Positions 16,820 through 25,521 of a DNA stretch of 64,000 bases are shown here, piece by piece (positions within the stretch are counted from its first letter, which is position 1; every line of letters begins with the position of its first letter). This DNA is from an uncultured Mycoplasmatota bacterium (GTDB taxonomy: Bacteria > Bacillota_I > Bacilli_A > RF39 > UBA660). Both the position numbers and the translations under genes were made by a program. The stretch is from the NCBI GenBank assembly GCA_947305065.1, contig CAMZCT010000001.1, forward strand, positions 1 through 64,000, in the 5' to 3' direction. The notes beneath the pieces were generated by a model. It saw only the letters and a program-made list of their open reading frames with translations. It was not told the origin of the DNA and ran no database searches.

Positions 16820-18334
16820 AGTTTGTTTGTATAAAATTGATACATCGTTTCTAACAAAGAGTTTTATATAGGGTTTTTCATCATCAGAATATTCATATAT
16901 TTCATCTTCTACAGTATAATTTGGATTATTCTCTAAATAGTAATATAATCCAAAAGTCTTAGGTACTAAAAGATGAGTAAACTGATATTCATCCAAGAAA
17001 GCTTTAAAGTCAGTATTATTAACATAAGCTTGCATATCAAATAATTCGATAAAAATATCCTTTTTTCCATTAGCTTTTTTAAAGAATAATTCTGCTCTTG
17101 GATCAATATAACTTTTAAATCCTTTGTATTCTGTATAACCACCATTATCGTAATCGGTAAATAATATCACTTCTTTTTTGTTATAGTTTTGCTCTAGATA
17201 TTTAACAGTACTGTCTAAAACAAAGTTTTTAAAAATAAAAGAGCTATACATAATATATATAATTACTATGAAAGTGACGGATAGTATTACAGTTGTTTCA
17301 ACTTTTAGTTCTTCTAAAAACTTAATTATGTGATCATTTTTAATTTTTATCTTAATCTTAGTATCTTTTACTAAGTATGAAAAAATATAACTATACCAGA
17401 AAAGAAAATAAATACAAGTTTTAGAGTGAAGAGCACTTAGTAAGAATAAACCAAATAGAAAACAGAAGAATCTAATATCTAACGTACTCTTTTTATTAAT
17501 AATTAAAATGAAAATAGTTAGAAATAATAATAAGATATCAATTGCCCAAACATAATTGGTATAAATAGTTGGACTTTTCATTTCGCCAACCACTTCATTG
17601 ATTCTCGTTGTCCCATAAGATTTAAATATAAATGTTATTGCTTCATGACCATATGGATTTATAAAGCCCGCTAAAAACATTATTAAAGCAATTAATAGTA
17701 ATGGTTTTATTTTTACTCTTTTGATAGTAATATTCTTTATATTAATAGCGTTAGCTAAGAAAGGTAACAAGAAGATAAATTGTAAATACCACATTGTACA
17801 GTGTAAATTAATTAATAATAAAGATAAAAAAGGTAGAGGTATAAGGTATTTATAGTTATCTTTCGTAGCATATAATTCTAACAAATAAGTTTCTAATAAA
17901 AGAATTATATATGTATAAGATTGTGGTCTTAAAACAATATATGGAACTGCTAAAAATAGAACAAATGCATTTATTAGAACTGTTAAATTTCTATTCTTAG
18001 TTATTAAATAAGATATTTTATATAGAAGATAAGCGATTACTATAAAAAATATAATATTTAGAGTTAATAAACCATATTTACCAAAGAATTTATACACTGA
18101 ATAAAAACTTAAAGAACTCAACCATTGTTGCATAACATAGTGCAATCCTTTATGAATAGTAAAAGGGTCTGTATGAGGAATTCCGTGATTAAATACATAT
18201 TTTCCGTTATTTAATAAAAACCATAAATCATTATCTACAGTAGAATTTCTAGTACAGAAACTCATGAAAGGAATAGTGTATAACACCCATATCCATTTTT
18301 CTTTTATAGCATTTATTATTCTATTTTTTTTCAT
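16802..18334 (-). CDS. Polytopic membrane protein, possible GT-C type glycosyltransferase
   Basis: This 510-residue protein has about 10-12 membrane helices. The first extracytoplasmic loop has NSTVDNDLWFLLNNGKYV and HGIPHTDPFTI, a pattern seen in membrane proteins with a GT-C-like fold, where an acidic residue in the first loop is catalytic. The C-terminal 120 residues are soluble (YTEYKGFKSYIDPRAELFF). Function and substrate are unproven; a lipid-linked sugar donor would be expected if it is a GT-C enzyme. No close operon partner. Confidence 0.55.
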   Translation of the reverse strand: MKKNRIINAIKEKWIWVLYTIPFMSFCTRNSTVDNDLWFLLNNGKYVFNHGIPHTDPFTIHKGLHYVMQQWLSSLSFYSVYKFFGKYGLLTLNIIFFIVIAYLLYKISYLITKNRNLTVLINAFVLFLAVPYIVLRPQSYTYIILLLETYLLELYATKDNYKYLIPLPFLSLLLINLHCTMWYLQFIFLLPFLANAINIKNITIKRVKIKPLLLIALIMFLAGFINPYGHEAITFIFKSYGTTRINEVVGEMKSPTIYTNYVWAIDILLLFLTIFILIINKKSTLDIRFFCFLFGLFLLSALHSKTCIYFLFWYSYIFSYLVKDTKIKIKIKNDHIIKFLEELKVETTVILSVTFIVIIYIMYSSFIFKNFVLDSTVKYLEQNYNKKEVILFTDYDNGGYTEYKGFKSYIDPRAELFFKKANGKKDIFIELFDMQAYVNNTDFKAFLDEYQFTHLLVPKTFGLYYYLENNPNYTVEDEIYEYSDDEKPYIKLFVRNDVSILYKQTKNSEK

Positions 18335-18370
18335 AAGTTGTCACCACCAATATTTTAACAAATTAATGCA

Positions 18371-18392
18371 AGAAAAAAAAGGCAAAAGCCTT
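18371..18392 (-). terminator. Terminator upstream of the membrane protein gene
   Basis: On the minus strand a compact stem AAGGC-TTTT-GCCTT is followed by eight T residues. It lies between the hpt remnant and the start of the 510-residue protein gene, so it may end transcripts from the right. Confidence 0.6.
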
Positions 18393-18429
18393 CTACTTTC
18401 TCATACCATTATGTTTTTTGTTTAAATAC

Positions 18430-18615
18430 TGAGTTGAATTAGGTAAGATGATAATTGATGATTACCAGGGAGAAAAGTTAACTTTAATATTTATCTTAAA
18501 AGGTTCTTTATATTTCTTTTCTGATTTATCTAGGGAAATAAATAATGATTTAGAATTAGAGTTTATTAGAGTATCTAGTTATGCTGGATATACAAGTTCT
18601 GGAAAAATAGACTGA
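18430..18615 (+). pseudogene. hpt: Fragment of hypoxanthine phosphoribosyltransferase gene
   Basis: On the plus strand an open stretch of about 60 codons (ATG 18448, stop TGA 18613) encodes VELGKMIIDDYQGE, then LIFILKGSLYFFSDLSREI, LELEFIRVSSYAGY and TSSGKID. This matches the N-terminal third of Hpt/HPRT, including the VLKGSxxFxADL segment and the SSY-TxSSG loop. The remaining ~110 residues, with the PRPP-binding motif, are missing; the frame stops directly at a terminator stem. An in-frame TGA stands at 18430. It cannot encode an active enzyme, so it is a gene relic. Confidence 0.7.
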
Positions 18616-18630
18616 TATTCAGTCTTTTTT
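18609..18630. terminator. Bidirectional terminator
   Basis: The perfect 7-bp stem AGACTGA/TCAGTCT (18609-18615 with 18619-18625) is followed by T6 on the plus strand and has an A-rich flank for the minus strand. It ends the 220-residue membrane protein transcript and the hpt relic. Confidence 0.7.
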
Positions 18631-18632
18631 AT

Positions 18633-19295
18633 TTAATCAGAAAATATTAAGTATGGGAATATTCTAGGTGCTAATCCAACTAGTAATATACCAATAAAGA
18701 ATATGAATAAGATAATTATCATATGCTTTTTATCTTCTTTTAGTCTCGGACTAAGATTATGGAGAATTGTATATATAATAGCAACAATAAATACGCATCC
18801 AGTAGCTATTAAGTATTGTTTTAAATCAGCAGGTATACCTCCATCAGAAAAAGCCGGATTCTTAGTAATCTGAAATAAGTTTTCTATGTTGCTCGATACT
18901 AAAGACGAAATCATAATAAACAGACCTGTACCACCATGAGTAGCTAAGAATATTAAACCAAATAATGGAAATGTTAAACTGACAAATACGCCAGCAAAGA
19001 AAAATACTAAACCAAAAATATACATTAGTATTAAGGTTGCATCTTGTACTAAACAACCACATAAAGCTATTAAAATACATACAAAAATCAAACAAGCTTG
19101 TTTAGTGTCAATTCCAAGAAAAGTTTTACTACTACCTGTGCTAGAATACGACTTTGTATCACTTTTATATTCCAATTCTTCCAAGCCTCGTTTAGCTATT
19201 CTTTCGGCTCTTTTTTTATCTTCGGCATTAATCTTATATAGTTCTTCTATGTATGTATCAAAACTAGGTTTATTTATATTATTATTCATATCCAT
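18633..19295 (-). CDS. Hypothetical membrane protein
   Basis: Unrecognised 220-residue protein. Residues 1-70 are hydrophilic (lysine-rich, Ser-rich linker) and the rest holds about five membrane helices (about 65-85, 90-115, 120-135, 160-182, 192-215). It starts at ATG 19295 within 25 bases of AATTAATATGG with a weak SD. It stands alone between DUF362 and the terminator; function unknown. Confidence 0.6.
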   Translation of the reverse strand: MDMNNNINKPSFDTYIEELYKINAEDKKRAERIAKRGLEELEYKSDTKSYSSTGSSKTFLGIDTKQACLIFVCILIALCGCLVQDATLILMYIFGLVFFFAGVFVSLTFPLFGLIFLATHGGTGLFIMISSLVSSNIENLFQITKNPAFSDGGIPADLKQYLIATGCVFIVAIIYTILHNLSPRLKEDKKHMIIILFIFFIGILLVGLAPRIFPYLIFSD

Positions 19296-19334
19296 ATTAA
19301 TTCTTCCTTATTATTAATAATATATCATAGAAAT

Positions 19335-19357
19335 AAAAAAAGAGAAATGCTTCTCTT
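19335..19357 (-). terminator. Terminator of the DUF362 gene
   Basis: A 7-bp stem (19340-19346 with 19351-19357) and T7 on the minus strand, with the stop codon overlapping the stem. Confidence 0.7.
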
Positions 19358-20249
19358 AATCTATATTAATTAATTCATATTCTGTAGATCCTAATCCTAG
19401 TGATTCAGCATATTCTGTAATATGTCTACCGTGTCTAGTATCTATTCTCTCTTTTATATCTTCTGTTCCAGCTTCATTAGTTGCCCAAATAGCATCTAAA
19501 AAAGCTTGATCATTAGCAACAGGATCTAGAGAACCAAAAATACCAATATCATTTATAACAGGATCTCCTTGACGACAATCACAATCACAATCTAAAGAAA
19601 TGGCATTTGCTACTGTAATATATAAAATTGGTTTATTGTTCTCTTTTAAAAAATTTGACACAGCAGTTGCTGCTTCAGCCATTGATTCAATAAAATCAAC
19701 TTGTTCAAATTTAACGTTCCAACATTCAACAGGATCTTCTGTTTGACCACAACTATGGATGTAAGCTTTACCACGACGAGATGCAATACCGATTGCTTGA
19801 TTCTTTAAGTTTGCACCAAATCCACCGGCAAAGTGTCCTTTACCATGAGCTAAATTTAAAATGCTATCATAGTTTTTAAAGTTTTCACCTATTAAATCAT
19901 ATTTTAAATGTTTAGATTTTTCAGGAACCGGTATTTTAAATTCACCGTCTTTATCCATAATATCTACTTCAGCAAAATCAGTAAAACCATGTTCCTTAGC
20001 TACTTTCATATGCTCTTCATAGCTATCTCTAACTGTCTCTGGATAGGTAGTATTACATTCAATAATAGTTCCATTTAGTTTATCTACTAAAGGTTTAATT
20101 AAGTCTGCTTTTAAATATCCTTTAGACCCTCTTTCACCTGTTGATACTTTAATACCGACATTACCAGTTAAGTTAACTCCTAACTTCTCATATATTTTAA
20201 TTAAACTCTCTGGTGTAATTTCTTTTGTAAAGTATACTTTAGATTTCAT
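19356..20249 (-). CDS. DUF362 domain protein
   Basis: This 297-residue protein belongs to the DUF362 family. GIKVSTGERGSKGYLKADLI (34-53), the central DSILNLAHGKGHFAGGFGANLKN, and the cysteine-rich SLDCDCDCRQGDP followed by DIGIFGSLDPVANDQA are typical. The family is thought to be redox- or iron-sulfur-related, but no reaction is firmly known to me. The CDCDC cluster is a probable metal site. The start overlaps the upstream gene's stop (ATGA), so the two are translationally coupled. Confidence 0.85.
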   Translation of the reverse strand: MKSKVYFTKEITPESLIKIYEKLGVNLTGNVGIKVSTGERGSKGYLKADLIKPLVDKLNGTIIECNTTYPETVRDSYEEHMKVAKEHGFTDFAEVDIMDKDGEFKIPVPEKSKHLKYDLIGENFKNYDSILNLAHGKGHFAGGFGANLKNQAIGIASRRGKAYIHSCGQTEDPVECWNVKFEQVDFIESMAEAATAVSNFLKENNKPILYITVANAISLDCDCDCRQGDPVINDIGIFGSLDPVANDQAFLDAIWATNEAGTEDIKERIDTRHGRHITEYAESLGLGSTEYELINID

Positions 20250-22285
20250 ATTGTTTTCTTCTTTCTTTTATTATTAATTGTTATACTAGCTATTAACAAT
20301 AATGCTAATAGAATTATGCTAATAATTATAATGATTTTTTTTCTTTTATTTGGTTTTGTTTCTTCAACCTCTAAAGGTTCAGGCTGCGAATCTATGGTAT
20401 TTACTTCTTCATAAACAACTTCACTTTTGTCTTCAATATCCGTTTCTTCTTCGGTATCATTTTCTTCTTCCGTTTTTTCTTCTTCAGCTTTTTCTTGTTC
20501 CTCTTCTTTTTCTTCTGAAGTTTCTTCTTCGTTTTCTTTTTCAATTTTTGTATTATTGTCGATTGGGGAAAACTGTTTTTCATCCTTCTTGTTTACAGGT
20601 ACTTTTATGGAAACATTCGTAGTATTTCCAGCCATATCTTTTATTACTACTTTTTTATCATTATTGTTATAGTATTTATATATTGATTTCCTATCCTCAG
20701 AACTGTTCCATCCTTCTACTATTTGCAATTCTTCATCTGATTTAATAGTTACTAGTATTTTATCATCGATTTTCGAATAAAAAATTTCGTATTTTGGGCC
20801 ATCTTTATCGATATTATTTATCTCTATATTTTTCATAAACTTATTATTATATATAGAATAAAAAGTAACATTTTCAATTATATTAGTATTATATACTTTG
20901 CTAAGGCTTTTTTTATCTTCAGATAAATTCCAACCTGATTGTTCTTTTAACTGTATTGGTGAGTGTGCAGTTACTAACACAGCACCATTAGTTAACTCTT
21001 TTGTATTATAGTTGATTGTTATATCATCTATTTGATATGTATTAGTTATTGTTTTGTTAATTGTTAAAATATCATTATCACTATATGTTGATGAAATAAA
21101 CTTATAATTCTCTATATTCTTTATATAATTAATCTTATTTAAGTGATATGGTGATCTATCGTTAAACAAATATTCTGCTGAATCAGTTAATACTCTATCG
21201 TTTTCTCTATCTATGTTTTTTATTGTAAGTGTATTATAATTTCGGGTTATATCTGTACTTATTATTCCATTTGGAGATATGTTATATAAAATATTACCAT
21301 TATATAATGTACTTAACACATTTGTTCTGCTTGTTAATGAATCAACTAATCCTCTGTATTTACCATTTTCTCTATCTCCATACCATAGAATAACGTTATT
21401 ACCAGCCGTATAGTTATTAGGAAAATAGGCATATATTGGAGATACTTTATCTACAAATTGTATTGAATTACTACCTACAGCTCCATGATGAGAAAATTTA
21501 AAAATATCTGCCTTTACATCTATATTTTGTCGTATTATATCTTTTTCTGCTTCTTCTTCAATATCTCCTGCATTCAAATATTTAATTCCTTTGTACGTTA
21601 TAATAGAAACGACAGAAGTGTCATTAATAAATCTATTTTTAAACAATTTTGGATCAGCGTTATACATGCTATCAGCATCTAAAGAAGAATTTTTCATATC
21701 CCATATTACTCTTAGTGAAGCATCTCCTATTTTTATCGACGAACCTTTTTCTATAATAACTACATTAGCACCTAAATTTGTTAAATCATTTATATATTTA
21801 TTTCCCCATGTTACATATGCAGATATAGTATCGTTCCATTCTTTAGAAGCATCTAATTTAGAAGCAATAATATCAGGATTAGGAATATATACTTTATCTA
21901 CACTAAAGTAGTTATCTTTTAATATATCTTTTATTTTGCCATAATGATCGTTATGATAATGGGATAAGTAAATACTAAATCTATTTATTCCTTGTGTTTT
22001 TAGATAATTAATTAATATGTTATTATTGTCATCGGTTCCTGTATCCATTAATAAGTAATTGCCGTTTTGTTCTATTATTGCGGCATCTCCATAGGCACTG
22101 TTACTTCTATCTACATTAACAGGGCCACCTAAATCTATAGCTATTATGTTTAATCCATTTTTTAATGTAATTTTACTATATTCTTTTAAATTTTCTGGTA
22201 AACCATTGGTTTTATTAATATTAATTATTAATAAAAGACAAATTATTATAATTATTGACAATATATAAATTTTTTTCTTTTTCAT
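20246..22285 (-). CDS. Extracytoplasmic metallo-beta-lactamase-fold protein anchored at both ends
   Basis: Residues 7-25 form an N-terminal membrane helix. The MBL fold (about 45-330) has the metal motif SHYHNDHYG (about 108-116), preceded by LLMDTGTDD, and a later SHHGAVGSN; this resembles the ComEC/Rec2-type nuclease domain. About 200 residues of beta-rich repeats follow (WNLSEDKKS and WNSSEDRKS recur), then an E/K-rich acidic spacer (about 560-640) and a C-terminal helix with a KKK tail. It should be outside the membrane with both ends anchored. Nuclease or phosphodiesterase activity is plausible but unproven. Coupled by ATGA overlap to DUF362. Confidence 0.78.
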   Translation of the reverse strand: MKKKKIYILSIIIIICLLLIININKTNGLPENLKEYSKITLKNGLNIIAIDLGGPVNVDRSNSAYGDAAIIEQNGNYLLMDTGTDDNNNILINYLKTQGINRFSIYLSHYHNDHYGKIKDILKDNYFSVDKVYIPNPDIIASKLDASKEWNDTISAYVTWGNKYINDLTNLGANVVIIEKGSSIKIGDASLRVIWDMKNSSLDADSMYNADPKLFKNRFINDTSVVSIITYKGIKYLNAGDIEEEAEKDIIRQNIDVKADIFKFSHHGAVGSNSIQFVDKVSPIYAYFPNNYTAGNNVILWYGDRENGKYRGLVDSLTSRTNVLSTLYNGNILYNISPNGIISTDITRNYNTLTIKNIDRENDRVLTDSAEYLFNDRSPYHLNKINYIKNIENYKFISSTYSDNDILTINKTITNTYQIDDITINYNTKELTNGAVLVTAHSPIQLKEQSGWNLSEDKKSLSKVYNTNIIENVTFYSIYNNKFMKNIEINNIDKDGPKYEIFYSKIDDKILVTIKSDEELQIVEGWNSSEDRKSIYKYYNNNDKKVVIKDMAGNTTNVSIKVPVNKKDEKQFSPIDNNTKIEKENEEETSEEKEEEQEKAEEEKTEEENDTEEETDIEDKSEVVYEEVNTIDSQPEPLEVEETKPNKRKKIIIIISIILLALLLIASITINNKRKKKTI

Positions 22286-22291
22286 TGTTTA

Positions 22292-22453
22292 TCATCTCAC
22301 TATTTTCTTACTATTTTCTTCTTTAGTAACAGCTATGTATCTTATTTTTCCTATCAAGAACAATTCGTCTTGTTTGAAAACGCTTTCTATAAACTTTTCT
22401 TTTGGTTTACTACTTTCTTTTTTGCTAAACTTATATGAGAAGAATTTTGAGGA
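22292..22453 (-). pseudogene. Possible gene relic of unknown family
   Basis: This 273-base gap between genes (22286-22558) holds a minus-strand frame of 53 codons without any start codon, ending at TGA 22292. Its content (KESSKPKEKFIESVF then ELFLIGKIRYIAV) has a protein-like mix but no SD or start, so it looks like the C-terminal end of a lost gene. I cannot name the family. Confidence 0.3.
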
Positions 22454-22520
22454 TTATCTTTTTTTCTTCTGAATTAACAAATAGACATCAAACCTAATAT
22501 CGCTTAATATTATTATACAT

Positions 22521-22554
22521 AAAAAGAATATATTATTCTACAAATATATTCTTT
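22521..22554 (-). terminator. Terminator of the 340-residue hypothetical gene
   Basis: An 11-bp stem (22524-22534 with 22543-22553) and a T-tract on the minus strand. Confidence 0.7.
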
Positions 22555-22558
22555 AATA

Positions 22559-23581
22559 CTACATACTTGCCATCTTAGCATTATTCTCTGCTATTTCTTC
22601 TTGTATATCTTCTCGCTCTTGATCGATTTCCTTAAGTCTGGCAATTAATCTTCTGTTTCTATCTAATAGTCTTAGTTGCTTTGCGTGTTGTTTAGCTAAA
22701 GCCATTACACTAACAATTCTTTCTTGTATTTGGCTACCATTACTAACTGTTTTTTCTGCTTCTTTTATTTCGCCACTATTAGTTTTTAATTCTTCATCCT
22801 GTCTTTTTTTAAGGCACTTTCTCATCATTGTAGAAATATATTCTGCTAATTCTTTAATACTTTTTTGATTTAATTTAGAAGAATCAATATATCTTGTATC
22901 TTTTTTATCTTCAACATAATTACTATCAGAGAATAAAATACCTTCAATTTTATTAGTTATAGTATTAATAAAATTAGTTAAATAATTACTTTTAGGATAA
23001 AAGCCAAAGTTTAACAGAACATTTCTAACGAATAGATCAACTTCAAAACTATAGATATCATTATCTTCTTTAGAAACAGTTAACAATTTAACTAAATATA
23101 GTTCTATTTCTTCTTCGTAACTATGTTTTTTTATATCCTGTAAACTACCCATATTTCTATTATACATATCATCAAATTCATCTGTTATTAAATCCAAACG
23201 TAAACGACTCTTCTTTAATATTGATGTAAAAACACATTCCTTCATTCTTAATACGGATTGCTTAATGACATAGTTATTTTGATCAAACCCATAAATGTTT
23301 TGCCTTACATCAACACCATTTTTTTCATAACTATATTCAGCATTACTTACTACGTTATTTTTAATAACAGCTTTTTTATGATAGTTATTCTTCTGTTCAG
23401 AAGTTATTATTTTCCTTATTTCGATTAACTCTTCATCAGTATATTTACTAAGAAGTCCGATTTTTTCAATAAAATCATAGACTTTTCTCCATAATTTTTC
23501 TGGTTCTAGATTACGATAATCATAATCTGTAGTTGGTGGGAACAATCTGTTTAAACGATCTGATATTTCCATAAATGTCAT
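22559..23581 (-). CDS. Hypothetical helical protein
   Basis: Unrecognised 340-residue soluble protein. The N-terminal 60 residues are helical (LPPTTDYDY, RKVYDFIEKIG), the middle is mixed, and the last ~70 residues (NGSQIQERIVSVMALAKQHA onward) form a charged coiled coil ending in EENNAKM-type sequence. It follows the anchored protein at 23598 after 16 bases in the same direction, so the two are one operon; that protein is membrane-bound, so this one may bind it on the cytosolic side. Confidence 0.6.
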   Translation of the reverse strand: MTFMEISDRLNRLFPPTTDYDYRNLEPEKLWRKVYDFIEKIGLLSKYTDEELIEIRKIITSEQKNNYHKKAVIKNNVVSNAEYSYEKNGVDVRQNIYGFDQNNYVIKQSVLRMKECVFTSILKKSRLRLDLITDEFDDMYNRNMGSLQDIKKHSYEEEIELYLVKLLTVSKEDNDIYSFEVDLFVRNVLLNFGFYPKSNYLTNFINTITNKIEGILFSDSNYVEDKKDTRYIDSSKLNQKSIKELAEYISTMMRKCLKKRQDEELKTNSGEIKEAEKTVSNGSQIQERIVSVMALAKQHAKQLRLLDRNRRLIARLKEIDQEREDIQEEIAENNAKMASM

Positions 23582-23597
23582 TTTATAACCCTCTCTC

Positions 23598-24971
23598 CTA
23601 TATTCCTACTTTAGATATAATATAAATGGCAAAGCCGATGATTACAATTGTAATAACTAGAACTAAACCTAATGCTCCGACCAGAACAACACTACCTTTA
23701 TTCTCTATTGTTTCATCAAAAGCATCAAAATCATAATTATCTATATAAGGAGCAATACGGAATAAGTATTTATTATTATTTTCATCTCTTACTTCTTCTG
23801 TTATTGCTTCTAAATTAGATGTCCTAAATGTTCTTTCAAACTTATCATAGTTATACTTCAAGATTTCTTTATAATTCTTGTATTCATCAAATTCTAAGTG
23901 TTCTTTAGTAACTTTATCAATGATTTTGTACATTGAAACATTATTATCAACAATCATATTTGTTAGTTCTTTAATATATTTATAGTAGTTCTTAAATAGG
24001 ATGTTTATAATATCTTCTTTATCAACAATAAAGAAATTACAAATTGTTTCATCTTTACTTAACATTTCATTTTTAGTTACACACTTATTAAAAGTAGGTG
24101 CAAATTCATATGTATATTTCTTTTCTTTTTTATTAATTATTATTCCATAGTTCTCTAAATTATTATTTAAACTATTGGTTAATACTTCAAATACTTTTAC
24201 TTTTAAATAAGAACCTTTTAATTCTTCTAAATTTTCTGGAGTAATATCCGGTAAACAAGCAAATAAATCTAAAACATAATCAATACTATCTTTAACGATA
24301 CTTGTTTCAAATACTTGAGTAATACCATGTTTAATATTACGATCATGATAGTAGACTAATTTACTTTTTAACATGAATTTATTAGATTCTTCTTTAATAA
24401 AACTAAAGGTATCTTCTAAATCTAAGAACTTTTCATTTTTGTCTTCCATAGAGCCATATAATATACCAGTAGGTTCCATCTTTTCGTTAAACATACGATA
24501 TGTTTTAGCATAAGGAATGTTCATTAGATAAGCAATATCACTCATGATTAACTCATAGTCGTTTTCCTTGCTATTATCTTTACGATATCCATAGCCATCA
24601 TTAATGCTAACATAATCCGATTTAGCATCTTTCTTGATACTAGTTACTTTAGCTTGCTCTAGGACTTTAGTTCCTTCGTTATATGATAGTAAGTAACAAT
24701 TATTACTCTTTTTTAGTTTGTCAATATTAGCTAGGTAGTATTCTTTTAAAGAAGCTAAGTAGTTATTATGACTTATCTTACGTGCTTGATAAGAAAACTT
24801 ATTGTCGATAAGAGCGTAAACTTCCTCTAATGGTTTATTTAGAGCTACTAGGTTATCAGCTAGTTTATTTATCTTGTCTTCTGAGTACTTTTTACCTAGT
24901 TCTTCTAGTTTAGATAGTCTATCATTAATGTATTTAATTATGAGAACTCTCTTATCGTACACGCTACTCAC
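23598..24971 (-). CDS. C-terminally membrane-anchored protein, possibly a degenerate HipA-like domain
   Basis: This 457-residue protein starts at a GTG (24971, or 24962 with SD AGGTG 7 bases before). The segment ELIMSDIAYLMNIPYAKTY around residue 145 resembles the HipA/CtkA-like helix that reads SDIARLLGIPxA, and VLTNSLNNNLENYGIII near 280 resembles the HipA catalytic segment GNTDRHxxNYGxL but lacks the D-R-H residues. A hydrophobic helix (about 433-452) near the end anchors it, with the bulk cytosolic. This is a weak fold-level match only; kinase activity would not be expected. Confidence 0.5.
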   Translation of the reverse strand: MSSVYDKRVLIIKYINDRLSKLEELGKKYSEDKINKLADNLVALNKPLEEVYALIDNKFSYQARKISHNNYLASLKEYYLANIDKLKKSNNCYLLSYNEGTKVLEQAKVTSIKKDAKSDYVSINDGYGYRKDNSKENDYELIMSDIAYLMNIPYAKTYRMFNEKMEPTGILYGSMEDKNEKFLDLEDTFSFIKEESNKFMLKSKLVYYHDRNIKHGITQVFETSIVKDSIDYVLDLFACLPDITPENLEELKGSYLKVKVFEVLTNSLNNNLENYGIIINKKEKKYTYEFAPTFNKCVTKNEMLSKDETICNFFIVDKEDIINILFKNYYKYIKELTNMIVDNNVSMYKIIDKVTKEHLEFDEYKNYKEILKYNYDKFERTFRTSNLEAITEEVRDENNNKYLFRIAPYIDNYDFDAFDETIENKGSVVLVGALGLVLVITIVIIGFAIYIISKVGI

Positions 24972-25002
24972 CTACTATTTTATTAATTATAACATTAATA
25001 AC

Positions 25003-25035
25003 AAAATAATAAAAGACTTAGATTTCTAAGTCTTT
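25003..25035 (-). terminator. Terminator ending the suf operon
   Basis: A 10-bp stem (25012-25021 with 25026-25035) with a 4-base loop and T-rich tail on the minus strand. It lies 50 bases after sufU, so no further suf gene is in the transcript. Confidence 0.75.
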
Positions 25036-25085
25036 ATGTATTTTTACTCTTATTTAAGTATTATTCAGATATTTTACAAAGTTTA

Positions 25086-25517
25086 CTAGTTATCTGATTT
25101 TTCATATTCAATTATTGCTTTTTCTAATCCTAGCCAAGGAATAGTTGCACAAGCTTTTCTATTTTGTTGTTTATAGATATCTGAATAAGCTAGTGCTTCT
25201 TCTAATTCATCGTATTCTTTTCCTGTATCTATCATGTCTTTATATTCACTAATTAGTTCTTTTACTTCTTTAATAGTTTTATTTTTTAGTAATCTAGTCA
25301 TAATAGAAGCAGCAGAAGTTGATATAGCACAAGCTTCACCATAAAAATGTATATCTTCAATTTTATCATTTTTAAATAAGACATAGATATCTAGATTATC
25401 TATACATGTCTCACTACTAGAATTAACTTTTATATAATTTGGATCATCAATAATATCTCTATTTAAGGGATTAGAATAATGTTCCATAATAATTGCTTTT
25501 TTAGTTTCACTATCCAT
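25086..25517 (-). CDS. sufU: SufU iron-sulfur assembly protein
   Basis: SufU is the zinc-containing acceptor that takes sulfur from SufS. The three metal/sulfur cysteines are seen at C44 (SETCID), C69 (GEACAIS) and C129 (RKACATIPW) counted from the longer start, with the aspartate after C44 conserved. ATG 25517 begins the typical MDSETKKAIIMEHYSNP; a GTG 25535 upstream in frame has no better SD. It follows sufS directly, the standard order. Length is normal. Confidence 0.9.
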   Translation of the reverse strand: MDSETKKAIIMEHYSNPLNRDIIDDPNYIKVNSSSETCIDNLDIYVLFKNDKIEDIHFYGEACAISTSAASIMTRLLKNKTIKEVKELISEYKDMIDTGKEYDELEEALAYSDIYKQQNRKACATIPWLGLEKAIIEYEKSDN

Positions 25518-25521
25518 ACTA

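Noticed and set aside
20401-20672. Ser/Phe-rich and Lys-rich frames over the MBL gene C-terminus
   Set aside because: They are shadow frames of the E/K-rich acidic spacer; no SD and low-complexity only.
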